64,000 bases of DNA, from NCBI RefSeq assembly GCF_040045035.1, contig NZ_JBDZDS010000001.1:372001-436000 (forward strand), read 5' to 3'. Below the pieces are notes generated by a model. The model ran no database searches, was not told the origin of the DNA, and was given only the letters and a program-made list of their open reading frames with translations. Source of the stretch: Pseudaminobacter sp040045035. GTDB taxonomy: Bacteria > Pseudomonadota > Alphaproteobacteria > Rhizobiales > Rhizobiaceae. Both the position numbers and the translations under genes were made by a program. Shown in pieces: positions 16,909 to 25,885 of this stretch (position 1 is the first letter of the stretch; each line of letters opens with the position of its first letter).

Positions 16909-17912
16909 GAAGACTCGTTCCCGGATTGCGCAAGGCCGCGCCGCAGCTCGTTTGCCTAGGCGTCATCCTGTTCTTCAACTGGCTGGCGTTTCCCGGCTTC
17001 TTCGATCTGCGCATCCAGGACGGCCGCCTCTTCGGCAGCCTGATCGACGTGCTGAACCGAGGCGCTCCGGTTGCGATACTGGCAATTGGCATGACCGCCG
17101 TCATCGCCTCCAAGGGCGTCGACCTTTCCGTCGGTGCGGTCATGGCAATGGCCGGCGCGGTGGCGGCAACGATGACGGTGGCGGATCATCCGCTCCCCAT
17201 CGTGCTGCTTTCGGCGCTCGCAGTCGGCGTTGCCTGCGGCCTGCTCAACGGTCTCTTGGTGGCGGTGCTGGAACTGCAGCCAATCGTCGCGACGCTGATC
17301 CTCATGGTGGCCGGGCGCGGTATCGCACAGCTCATCACCGAGGGCGTCATCGTCACTTTCAACGATCCCGGCCTGATCTTCGTTGGAACCGGCTCCTTCA
17401 TCGGCCTGCCGATGCCGGTGGTGCTTGCAGCAGTGCTTGCTCTCGTCGCCGTGCTCGTCGTCAGGCGTACCGCGCTCGGCATGCTCATCGAATCCATCGG
17501 CGTGAACCGCAGTGCCTCGACCTATGCCGGCATCAACAGCCGTCTGCTAATCGTCATGATCTACGCCTTCAGCGGCTTTTGCGCCGCGCTCGCCGGCATC
17601 ATCGCAGCCGCCGACATCCGTGGCGCGGACGCCAACAATGCCGGGCTGTGGCTTGAACTCGACGCGATCCTTGCCGTCGTCATCGGCGGCACGTCCCTTC
17701 TGGGCGGCCGTTTTTCCATTCTGATGTCGGTCCTCGGCGCCATCATCATTCAGGCCATGAACACCGGCATCCTGATTTCCGGCTTCCCGCCCGAATACAA
17801 CCTTGTGGTCAAGGCCTGCGTGATCATCATGATTCTGCTTGCCCAATCGGCCTCGCTGGGCGCCGGCTGGCTACCCCGCCGGGCGCCGGCGGCAAAGTCG
17901 AAGGAGGCGTAG
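16905..17912 (+). CDS. ytfT: Sugar ABC transporter permease YtfT
   Basis: This 335-residue integral membrane permease belongs to the RbsC-like branched family (BPD_transp_2), with about eight to ten hydrophobic segments. The motif SKGVDLSVGAVMAMAGA is the hallmark loop of sugar permeases of this class, and VIGGTSLLGG is conserved near the C-terminus. It is translationally coupled to ytfR by a 4-bp overlap. Its stop is directly followed by the yjfF ATG, so the two permeases probably form a heterodimer. Confidence 0.94.
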   Translation: MRRLVPGLRKAAPQLVCLGVILFFNWLAFPGFFDLRIQDGRLFGSLIDVLNRGAPVAILAIGMTAVIASKGVDLSVGAVMAMAGAVAATMTVADHPLPIVLLSALAVGVACGLLNGLLVAVLELQPIVATLILMVAGRGIAQLITEGVIVTFNDPGLIFVGTGSFIGLPMPVVLAAVLALVAVLVVRRTALGMLIESIGVNRSASTYAGINSRLLIVMIYAFSGFCAALAGIIAAADIRGADANNAGLWLELDAILAVVIGGTSLLGGRFSILMSVLGAIIIQAMNTGILISGFPPEYNLVVKACVIIMILLAQSASLGAGWLPRRAPAAKSKEA

Positions 17913-18893
17913 ATGTCGTCCCGGCTCCTGCCGTTCTATGCCACGCTGGCGATTTTCCTTCTCGCCTATGGGATATGCGTGTTCCAGTTCCCCAACATGC
18001 TGTCGACGCGCGTGGCTGGAAACCTGCTGACCGACAATGCCTTTCTCGGCATCGTGGCGGTCGGCATGACCTTCGTCATTCTGTCCGGCGGCATCGACCT
18101 TTCGGTCGGCGCCGTCATCGGCTTCACCACTGTCCTGATCGCCGTGCTGATCTCATGGTACGGCTTGCACCCGCTGCTGGCCTTTGCGGTAGCTCTGGCC
18201 GTTTCCACCGCCTTTGGCGCGGCGATGGGCGTCGTCATCCACTATCTCGACGTCCCGGCCTTCATCGTGACGCTCGCCGGCATGTTCCTGGCGCGCGGCA
18301 TGGCCTTTGTCATCACGACGGACTCGATCCCTATCAGTCACGAGTTCTACACAATGCTGCAAGGCCTTTACCTCCGGTTGCCGGGGGGCGGGCGCTTTAC
18401 CTTTGTCGGCGGGTTGATGCTGCTGGTGTTTGCCTTCGGCATCGTGCTCGCGCACTTCACGCGCTTCGGGTCCTACGTGTACGCGCTCGGCGGCAACAAG
18501 ACCTCGGCCGAACTCATGGGCGTTCCGGTGGCGCGCACGACAATCGGCATCTATGCGCTGTCGGGCTTCCTTGCAGGCCTCGCGGGCGTCGTCTTCTCGC
18601 TCTACACCTCGGCCGGCTATTCGCTCTCGGCGGTCGGCGTGGAACTCGACACGATCGCCGCCGTCGTCATCGGCGGCACGCTGTTGACTGGCGGCGTCGG
18701 TCTGGTGGCGGGCACATTCGTCGGCGTGATCATCCAGGGGCTGATCCAGACCTACATCGTCTTCGACGGCACATTGTCGAGCTGGTGGACGAAGATCGTC
18801 GTCGGCCTGCTACTCTTTGCTTTCATCGCCCTACAACGGCTATTGGTGGTTCTGTCTGACCGCAAGCGGTTATTGAGGAATGCGCCTACATGA
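17913..18893 (+). CDS. yjfF: Sugar ABC transporter permease YjfF
   Basis: This 326-residue second permease is paralogous to YtfT. The loop SGGIDLSVGAVIGF and VIGGTLLTGGVG mark the family, and about eight hydrophobic helices are visible. It begins immediately at the ytfT stop with no spacer and overlaps the GntR start by ATGA. The order Q-R-T-F matches the E. coli galactofuranose operon. Confidence 0.94.
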   Translation: MSSRLLPFYATLAIFLLAYGICVFQFPNMLSTRVAGNLLTDNAFLGIVAVGMTFVILSGGIDLSVGAVIGFTTVLIAVLISWYGLHPLLAFAVALAVSTAFGAAMGVVIHYLDVPAFIVTLAGMFLARGMAFVITTDSIPISHEFYTMLQGLYLRLPGGGRFTFVGGLMLLVFAFGIVLAHFTRFGSYVYALGGNKTSAELMGVPVARTTIGIYALSGFLAGLAGVVFSLYTSAGYSLSAVGVELDTIAAVVIGGTLLTGGVGLVAGTFVGVIIQGLIQTYIVFDGTLSSWWTKIVVGLLLFAFIALQRLLVVLSDRKRLLRNAPT

Positions 18894-19651
18894 ACAGCCT
18901 TCAGCCCGGATTGCACCGCAAGCAGCAGCCGAAAGGATTCCACGGCCACGTCATAACCGAGCTTGGCCGCAGCATAGTCAGCGGCGCCTATCCGGAAAAC
19001 TCGCTGCTGCCGCGCGATGCCGAGTTGCAGGAACGTTTTGGCGTGTCGCGCACGGTGCTTCGCGAGGCACTGAAGACGCTTGCCGCCAAGGGCATGATCC
19101 AGCCGAAGGCGAAGATCGGAACCAGGGTACTGGCAAGGGAAGGCTGGAATCTCTTCGATCCGGACATTCTGCAATGGCACGCCGAAGCCGGCGCCATCGA
19201 TGCCGGGTTCCTGTTCAGCCTGCAGGAAATGCGGCTGGCGCTGGAGCCGGAGGCGGCGGCACTCGCGGCGCTTCGGCGGACGGATGCACAGGTTGCGGAG
19301 TTGTTCCGCTGGGTCGGACGCATGGGAGACATGACCATCACAGGCGCCGAGTTCGTCGAATATGATCTGCGTTTCCACATCAGCGTGGCCGAGGCCTCGC
19401 AAAACCCCTTCATGCGCGCCATCAGCGCGCTTATCGAGGTAGCGCTCGGCGCGACGTTCACAGTCAGTTCGCCGATCCCCAATACGGAAAAGCACAAGCT
19501 CAACGTAGAGCGGCACAGGGCAATAGCCGAGGCCATAAAGAACAAGGATCCGGTCGCAGCCAGAAGCGCAATGCGTACGGTCATCCTGGAAGGCATCGGC
19601 CGCGTTTCCGAAGTGACGGGCAAACACCCCCTTACGGATTTGGGCGCGTAG
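18890..19651 (+). CDS. GntR/FadR-type transcriptional regulator (FCD domain)
   Basis: This 253-residue regulator has an N-terminal winged helix at about 15-80 (LPRDAELQERFGVSRTVLREALKTL) and an all-helical FCD ligand domain in the C-terminal two thirds, with metal-ligand-type positions in DLRFHISVAEAS and RHRAIAEAI. The WNLFDPDILQW linker resembles sugar-acid regulators such as DgoR. It is the last gene of the importer operon and presumably senses the imported sugar or a product. The palindrome at 14271-14285 is its likely operator. Confidence 0.92.
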   Translation: MNSLQPGLHRKQQPKGFHGHVITELGRSIVSGAYPENSLLPRDAELQERFGVSRTVLREALKTLAAKGMIQPKAKIGTRVLAREGWNLFDPDILQWHAEAGAIDAGFLFSLQEMRLALEPEAAALAALRRTDAQVAELFRWVGRMGDMTITGAEFVEYDLRFHISVAEASQNPFMRAISALIEVALGATFTVSSPIPNTEKHKLNVERHRAIAEAIKNKDPVAARSAMRTVILEGIGRVSEVTGKHPLTDLGA

Positions 19652-19897
19652 GCGAACTGCTTCCGACAGGGTCTTGATTGCCATTGCGGTCAAAAAGACA
19701 GCTAAAACAACGTACTAGATTTTCTTTTTCCGCCCACGTTCCTCTGAAAACCCCGACAGCCGCCCGATAAGCGTCCCTGATGGGCGCATGACAGCTACTT
19801 ATTTGCTGCATCGACGGTGGCTGGATAGCTTTTCGCCATCTGCCGCAACCAAAAAGAGACAAGCGGGCAGAGCTGAAGGGACATAACGGAGGAAAAA

Positions 19898-20941
19898 ATG
19901 TCAGTCAGTCGTACCCTGGCTTCAGTCGCCGCGCTCGCCGCATATCTGTCCTCGTCGGGAGCGTTCGCGCAGGATACGCTCTCAGTCATGAGCTTTGGCG
20001 GCGCCTATCAGGAAGCCCAGCGCAGGGCCGTGTTCGAACCTTACGCCGCCCAGTCGGGCGTCAAGGTCGTCGAGCAGGAGTATGGCGGCGAGATCGCCAA
20101 GATCAAGGCGATGATCGAATCCGGAAACACCACGCTCGACGTGGTAGATGTCGATGCGCCGACGCTGCTGCAGGGCTGTGACGAAGGCATCTTCGAGGAA
20201 ATCGACTGGTCGAAGATCGGCCCGAAGGACGAGTGGATTGAGGGCACGACCTCACCCTGCGGCGTCGGTACCATCGTCTATGCCACGATCCTCGCCTATG
20301 ACGGCGCCAAGATAGCGGACGGCCCCAAGACGATCGCCGACCTGTTCGACACCGCGAAATTCCCGGGCAAGCGCGGCTTGTGGAAGAACCCCGCCACCAA
20401 CCTCGAATTCGCGCTGCTGGCGGATGGCGTCTCTCCCACTGAGGTCTATGAGACGCTCGCTACGCCGGAAGGTGTGGACCGCGCCTTCGCCAAGCTCGAC
20501 ACCATCAAGGACAGCATCGTGTGGTGGGAAGCGGGCGCCCAGGCGCCGCAACTGCTCGCCTCGGGCGAGGTGGCGATGACGACTGCCTGGAACGGCCGCA
20601 TCTACAACGCGAACAAGGAAGGCAAGGACTTCAGGATCGTGTGGGACAACCAGATCCTCGACTCCAACTACTGGACGATCCCCAAGGGCGCCAAGCATGT
20701 CGACGCCTCTCTTGAATTCATCAAGTTTGCCGTCGAGCCGAAGGCTCTTGCGGGCACCACCAAATACATCCCTTACGGCCCGGTGCGCAAAACGGCCGCC
20801 GAGTTCGTGGCCCCGGAAGACGCGGCCAACTTGCCCACCAGCCCGCAGAACATGACCGTCTCTCTCACGCTCGACAACGGGTTCTGGGCCGATCACGGCG
20901 ACGAAATCCGCAAACGCTTCACCACCTGGCTGGCGCAATAG
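19898..20941 (+). CDS. Polyamine-type ABC transporter substrate-binding protein
   Basis: This 347-residue periplasmic binding protein of the PotD/PotF class (type II fold) has a Sec signal (1-25, cleavage after AFAQ). Conserved pieces include SFGGAYQEAQRRAVFEPY, DVVDVDAPTLLQGCDEG, and TTAWNGRIYNAN in the second lobe. GGAGGAAAAA lies just before the ATG. It is followed by an ATPase and two permeases, making a full importer. The ligand (putrescine, spermidine or another organic cation) cannot be told from the sequence. The 246-bp spacer before it shows no gene. Confidence 0.93.
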   Translation: MSVSRTLASVAALAAYLSSSGAFAQDTLSVMSFGGAYQEAQRRAVFEPYAAQSGVKVVEQEYGGEIAKIKAMIESGNTTLDVVDVDAPTLLQGCDEGIFEEIDWSKIGPKDEWIEGTTSPCGVGTIVYATILAYDGAKIADGPKTIADLFDTAKFPGKRGLWKNPATNLEFALLADGVSPTEVYETLATPEGVDRAFAKLDTIKDSIVWWEAGAQAPQLLASGEVAMTTAWNGRIYNANKEGKDFRIVWDNQILDSNYWTIPKGAKHVDASLEFIKFAVEPKALAGTTKYIPYGPVRKTAAEFVAPEDAANLPTSPQNMTVSLTLDNGFWADHGDEIRKRFTTWLAQ

Positions 20942-21053
20942 CCGGACTTGAGAGCTCGGCTTGCCCACAAGCAAGCCGGGTACGTCAGGTCCTCTAGTGA
21001 TCTTCGGGCGGGAGTAATCTCGCCCGAGCCTTCCCCATGACGAGAGATGAGCA

Positions 21054-22202
21054 ATGAACGGCAGCCATGCATGGTCTTCCGCTCCAGCGGTGCGATCGAC
21101 GCACGACAGGGTGGCGAACGAGAATGATGCACTCGTGCGCTTCGAACAGGTCAAGAAGTCCTACGACGGCATCAACTTCGTGGTGAAGGATCTCAACCTG
21201 GCGGTTCGCCGCGGCGAATTCCTGACCATGCTCGGCCCTTCCGGCTCCGGCAAGACGACCACGCTGATGATGCTCGGCGGCTTCGAGAGGCCAACGCTCG
21301 GCAGCATCCTGCTGGATGGAAAGCCCGTCGAGCGGCTGCCGCCGGAGCGGCGCAACATCGGCTTCGTGTTCCAGAACTACGCGCTGTTTCCGCACATGAC
21401 CGTTGCCGAGAACGTTGCATTCCCCCTGCGCTATCGCGGCATCAAAGGCCGGCAGGCGACTGAGCGGGTCCGGCAGGCGCTGGGGCGCGTCAGCCTGGAA
21501 GCACTGGAAGACAGGCGTCCTTCGCAGCTTTCGGGCGGCCAGCAGCAGCGCGTGGCGCTGGCTCGCGCGCTGGTCTTCGAGCCGTCGCTGGTGCTGATGG
21601 ACGAACCGCTGGGCGCGCTGGACAAACAATTGCGCGAACGCATGCAGATCGAGATCAAGCAGCTCCAGACCGCGCTGGGGATCACCATGGTCTATGTAAC
21701 CCACGACCAGGGCGAAGCTCTCACCATGTCGGACCGGATCGCCGTCTTCCATGACGGCAGGATCCAGCAGCTCGCCGATTCCGAAACGCTCTACAACAGG
21801 CCGCAGAACCGTTTCGTCGCCGAGTTCATCGGCGAGAACAACACGGTGCCCTGCACCTATGCCGGCAGGGAGCTGGAAGGCGCGCAGGTCCGGGTTGCCG
21901 ACGGGACCCTGCTGCGAACCTCCAATGCGCCGGCCTCCCAGGCAAGCGGCGAGCTGACCCTGTCGATACGCCCCGAGAGCCTAGGTCTTGCCGCGGATAC
22001 CCTCCGGCCGGACGTCAACAGGATCACCGGCACGGTGCGGGAGGTATTCTTTCTGGGTGACCATATGCGGCTCTGCGTCGAAGCCTTCGGCGGCCAGAAG
22101 CTCACGGCGCGAATTCCGGCGCGGCAGGCTCGCCATTTCGAGCCTGGCGAACAGGTCGCGCTCGAGTGCCATGTCGACGAGTGTCGACTGCTGGAGGGGT
22201 GA
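21054..22202 (+). CDS. Polyamine-type ABC transporter ATP-binding protein (PotA-like)
   Basis: This 382-residue ATPase has Walker A GPSGSGKTTT, signature LSGGQQQRVALARAL, Walker B LVLMDEPLGALD, and a C-terminal TOBE domain (about 290-380) typical of PotA/MalK importers. GAGATGAGCA precedes the ATG at 21054; an internal start nearer VRFEQVKKSYDG is possible. It lies 113 bp after the binding-protein gene and 4 bp before the first permease. Confidence 0.94.
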   Translation: MNGSHAWSSAPAVRSTHDRVANENDALVRFEQVKKSYDGINFVVKDLNLAVRRGEFLTMLGPSGSGKTTTLMMLGGFERPTLGSILLDGKPVERLPPERRNIGFVFQNYALFPHMTVAENVAFPLRYRGIKGRQATERVRQALGRVSLEALEDRRPSQLSGGQQQRVALARALVFEPSLVLMDEPLGALDKQLRERMQIEIKQLQTALGITMVYVTHDQGEALTMSDRIAVFHDGRIQQLADSETLYNRPQNRFVAEFIGENNTVPCTYAGRELEGAQVRVADGTLLRTSNAPASQASGELTLSIRPESLGLAADTLRPDVNRITGTVREVFFLGDHMRLCVEAFGGQKLTARIPARQARHFEPGEQVALECHVDECRLLEG

Positions 22203-22205
22203 GCC

Positions 22206-23444
22206 ATGACCGCCACCGCCGTGGATATGGACCGCGTCAACGTTTTCCTAGCCGTGCGCCGCGCCCAGCGGCCCGCGAGGCGGGCGGCGTTCGCGCTTGC
22301 GCTGCCACTCGTCGCATTCCTGCTCGTAGTCTTCGTCGCCCCGATCCTCTACCTGCTCAAGACGGCGGTGGAAAACCCGGAGACGCGCACGGTGCTGCCG
22401 CATACTCTCGCGGCACTCGATGGGTGGGATGGAACGTCGGTTCCCGATGAGCCGGTCTTCGCGGCACTCGCGGCCGACCTGAAGACGGCGAAGGAAAACA
22501 ACACCGCAGCACTTCTCGGCAAGCGGCTCAACTACGAGATCTCGGGCATGCGCAGCCGCATCGTGGCCGCGGCGCGCATGGCGGAGCCGCTGGAGGCCGG
22601 CCCCTATCGCGAAAAATTCCTGGGGCTGCACAAGGACTGGGGCTCGCCCGAAATCTGGTCGATCATCAAGCGCAACGGCTCGTCGCTCACGCCCTATCAT
22701 CTCCTCACCTCGGTTGACCTGAAGCAGGCGGGCGACGGCTCGATCAGCCGTGTCGAGGGCGACCAGGCGATCTTCCTCGGCGTGCTCGGCCGCACCCTCT
22801 TCGTTGCCGGCATCGTGACGCTGGCGACACTGATCCTGGGCTATCCGGTGGCCTATGTGCTGACGATCGCGCCGGCCGCGGTTGCGAGCGTGATGATGCT
22901 GATGGTGCTTCTGCCGCTGTGGACCTCGCTTCTGGTGCGAACCACGGCCTGGGTGGTTCTGCTGCAGTCCGACGGTGTCATCAACGACGTTCTGATGGCC
23001 TTGCATCTGACCAGCGAGAAGCTGCAGCTCATCTTCACGCGCATCGGTACGGTGACGGCGATGACCCACATCCAGCTGCCATTCACCATCCTCCCGATCT
23101 ACAGCGTCATGCGCGCCATCCCGGCCACCCAGTTGCGGGCTGCCCGCTCGCTGGGGGCGACGCCGCTTTCCGCATTCTGGCGGGTCTATGCGCCGCAGAC
23201 GCTGCCGGGCGTGGTGGCCGGCTGCCTGATGACCTTCATCCTGTCGCTCGGCTACTACATCACGCCGGCCCTCGTCGGCGGACCGCGCGACCAGATGATC
23301 TCCAATTTCATCTCCGTCTACATCAACCGCGACCTGAACTGGGGGCTAGCGGCGGGGCTTGGCGTCGCGCTGCTTGTGGTCACGCTCGCCATCTATCTCC
23401 TGTTCCTGCGCCTGGTCGGCGCCGACAAGATCAAGCTGGGCTGA
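22206..23444 (+). CDS. Polyamine-type ABC transporter permease (PotB-like)
   Basis: This 412-residue permease is longer than usual for PotB (about 290) because a soluble insert of roughly 130 residues follows the first membrane helix (about 60-190, rich in charged residues, e.g. LKTAKENNTAALLGKRL). The rest has the six-helix MetI-like core with the EAA loop AARSLGATPLSAFWRVYAP. The long periplasmic insert is seen in some rhizobial members. It sits between the ATPase and the second permease. Confidence 0.92.
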   Translation: MTATAVDMDRVNVFLAVRRAQRPARRAAFALALPLVAFLLVVFVAPILYLLKTAVENPETRTVLPHTLAALDGWDGTSVPDEPVFAALAADLKTAKENNTAALLGKRLNYEISGMRSRIVAAARMAEPLEAGPYREKFLGLHKDWGSPEIWSIIKRNGSSLTPYHLLTSVDLKQAGDGSISRVEGDQAIFLGVLGRTLFVAGIVTLATLILGYPVAYVLTIAPAAVASVMMLMVLLPLWTSLLVRTTAWVVLLQSDGVINDVLMALHLTSEKLQLIFTRIGTVTAMTHIQLPFTILPIYSVMRAIPATQLRAARSLGATPLSAFWRVYAPQTLPGVVAGCLMTFILSLGYYITPALVGGPRDQMISNFISVYINRDLNWGLAAGLGVALLVVTLAIYLLFLRLVGADKIKLG

Positions 23445-23450
23445 AGCGCA

Positions 23451-24269
23451 ATGTGGCTGCCTTCCTATTCAACGCCTTCGGAACGTCTGGTGCGGACACT
23501 GGTCGTCGCATTCGCCGCGGCCGTGCTGGTGTTCCTCGTGGCACCGCTCTTCATCATCGTGCCGCTGTCGTTTTCCAACGACCCGTTCTTCACCTTGCCG
23601 GTGCAGAGCTACTCGCTGCGCTGGTATCTGGACTTCTTCGGCAACGACCGCTGGATTTCCGGCGTGTTCAACAGCGTCGTTGCCGCGCTGCTGACGACGA
23701 TCCTGGCCACGACGCTCGGCACCATGGCCGCGCTCGGTATTTCGCGGCCAGATTTCCCGGCGCGCCGGTTGATCATGGCGCTGCTCATATCGCCCATGAT
23801 CGTGCCCGTCATGATCGTCGCGGTGGGCAGCTACCTCTTCTTCGGGCAGGTCGGCCTCACCAACACCCGGACAGGGCTGGTGCTGGCTCACACCGCGCTG
23901 GCCACGCCCTTCGTGGTTGTTACCGTCACGGCCACGCTTTCGACCTATGACACCAATCTGACGCGTGCCGCCCTCAGCCTTGGCGCTTCGCCGTTCTCCG
24001 CCTTCTTCCGGGTGGCGCTGCCCAACATCCTGCCCGGCGTCGTCTCTGGTGGCATATTCGCCTTCGCCATCTCGTTCGACGAAGTGGTCGTGGCGCTGTT
24101 CATGACTGGAGCCGAGCAGCGAACCCTGCCAGTGCAGATGTTCTCCGGCATCCGTGACCAGATCAATCCGACCATCATGGCAGCGGCCACACTGCTGTTG
24201 GCCCTCTCGATCCTGCTTTTCGGCGTGGTGGCGCTGCTAACGCGGCGCGGGCGAGCGGTGTCGAGATAG
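23451..24269 (+). CDS. Polyamine-type ABC transporter permease (PotC-like)
   Basis: This 272-residue second permease has six hydrophobic helices and an EAA loop AALSLGASPFSAFFRVALP. It begins 6 bp after the first permease and completes the binding protein-ATPase-permease-permease set. The C-terminus VALLTRRGRAVSR is a typical short basic tail. Confidence 0.93.
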   Translation: MWLPSYSTPSERLVRTLVVAFAAAVLVFLVAPLFIIVPLSFSNDPFFTLPVQSYSLRWYLDFFGNDRWISGVFNSVVAALLTTILATTLGTMAALGISRPDFPARRLIMALLISPMIVPVMIVAVGSYLFFGQVGLTNTRTGLVLAHTALATPFVVVTVTATLSTYDTNLTRAALSLGASPFSAFFRVALPNILPGVVSGGIFAFAISFDEVVVALFMTGAEQRTLPVQMFSGIRDQINPTIMAAATLLLALSILLFGVVALLTRRGRAVSR

Positions 24270-24568
24270 CCTGGTGATGGTCAACGGCGGCTATTGTCGT
24301 GGTTGGAAATCAAAGGGCCGGAGGCACGTTGAGAGCGAGATCGGCGCGCCAATACGGCGCGTCCATCAGTTGCTTTGCCGCAACCGTGGTCATGGTGCCG
24401 AAAATCGGATAGATTCCGACAGAAGGTGGATGCCGCAGGGCGTGCTTGGCGCCTGCGTCGGGGTCATTCTCGCGCCAAGAACCAGGCTCGTTCGTATCTG
24501 CCTCGCGTCATCCTCACCGACCTTCTTGCCGGTGCGGGGTGGCGCGTCGCAGCCGTTCCAGGTGCGTA
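24270..24568. other. Spacer before acetate kinase, no gene seen
   Basis: About 300 bp lie between the permease stop and the ackA start. Several frames are open but none carries a ribosome site or a motif I recognise. A phosphotransacetylase gene, often next to ackA, is not here. Confidence 0.5.
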
Positions 24569-25795
24569 ATGCCTATGGATACGATCCTCGTCGTCAATGC
24601 CGGCTCGTCCAGTCTCAAGTTTGAGCTCTTTGCCATCGGCGAGGGGTTGCACAAGCGGGTAAAGGGGCAGATGGACGGCATCGGCACGTCCCCCCGGCTA
24701 CGCATCAAGGGAAGTGACGGCCAACTCCTTGCGGACACCTGCTATTCGCAAAGCGATGTATCGAATGCGCAGGCAGCCATGCATGTCGTGGGTGCCTGGC
24801 TGCGCGAAACCCACCCCGGAAAACTCGCGGCCGTCGGTCATCGGGTCGTGCACGGTGGGCCGGATTACATGCGGCCCGTGATGGTCGACAGGGATGTTCT
24901 GGAACAGCTCGAGCGCTACGTTCCGCTCGCTCCGCTGCACCAGCCGAGCAATCTGGCGGCCATTCGCGTGATCCTCGAGCGGCGACCGGATCTGCCGCAG
25001 GTCGCGTGCTTCGACACTTCCTTCCACAGGGGGCGCAGCCTCGTCGCCGATCACTATGCGATCCCGGAGCGCTTCTTCGTCGAGGGGGTGCGGCGATACG
25101 GCCTGCATGGCCTTTCCTACGAATATGTCGCGGGGCGGCTGCGCGAAGTGGCCCGTGACGTGGCCGCTGGACGCGTCATCATCGCCCATCTCGGCAACGG
25201 CGCCTCGATGTGCGCCCTTTCCAAGGGGCGCAGCGTCGAAACCACGTTCGGCTTCAGCGCGCTCGACGGCCTGCCCATGGGCACAAGATGCGGCCAGATC
25301 GACCCGGGCGTGATCCTTTATCTGCTCACGGAAAAAGGCATGTCGGTTTCGCAGGTGCAGGAGCTGCTTTACCACGATTCAGGCCTCAAGGGCCTCTCCG
25401 GCATCAGCAACGATGTTCGTGTCCTGCTGGCCAGCGATGACCCGTGCGCCGCCTTCGCGCTGGACTATTTTGTGTATCGTATCGGCCTGCATGCAGGAGC
25501 CCTGGCGGCCGCCCTCGGCGGCCTCGATGCCTTCGTCTTCACTGCGGGGATCGGCGAGAACTCTGCCGAGATGCGGGCACGGATAACAAAAAATCTTGGG
25601 TGGCTCGGAGCAAGATTGGATTTGGGCCGGAACAGCAACCATCATCTCTGCATTTCAGCACCCGAGAGCAGGATTGGACTGTACGTCATCCCGACTGACG
25701 AGGAGCTCATGATCGCGCGCCATACGCTGGATCTGATCGGGTCCGTCACAGGGAGCATCCCGAGCGGCGTCACCTGGATGCAAGATCCAGGCTGA
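24569..25795 (+). CDS. ackA: Acetate kinase
   Basis: This enzyme of about 408 residues interconverts acetyl phosphate plus ADP with acetate plus ATP. Family signatures are NAGSSSLKFELF at the N-terminus, VGHRVVHGG, FDTSFH, AHLGNGAS and FTAGIGENS, covering the full length. I chose the ATG at 24569 (AGGTG 5 nt upstream); a second ATG at 24575 is possible. It is followed 90 bp later by phosphoketolase, whose product acetyl phosphate is its substrate, so the pair yields ATP from sugar phosphates without phosphotransacetylase. Confidence 0.95.
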   Translation: MPMDTILVVNAGSSSLKFELFAIGEGLHKRVKGQMDGIGTSPRLRIKGSDGQLLADTCYSQSDVSNAQAAMHVVGAWLRETHPGKLAAVGHRVVHGGPDYMRPVMVDRDVLEQLERYVPLAPLHQPSNLAAIRVILERRPDLPQVACFDTSFHRGRSLVADHYAIPERFFVEGVRRYGLHGLSYEYVAGRLREVARDVAAGRVIIAHLGNGASMCALSKGRSVETTFGFSALDGLPMGTRCGQIDPGVILYLLTEKGMSVSQVQELLYHDSGLKGLSGISNDVRVLLASDDPCAAFALDYFVYRIGLHAGALAAALGGLDAFVFTAGIGENSAEMRARITKNLGWLGARLDLGRNSNHHLCISAPESRIGLYVIPTDEELMIARHTLDLIGSVTGSIPSGVTWMQDPG

Positions 25796-25885
25796 TCGCC
25801 TGGAGCCGCCCGCGTGCAGTCGTCCTGACGACTCGTGAGACCGGAACTTGCGAGAGGGGAGAAACCGATAGCTGAGGAGGCTTCG

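Noticed and set aside
24270..24568. Remnant of a phosphotransacetylase gene before ackA
   Set aside because: None of the frames shows pta motifs; the idea came only from gene neighbourhood.
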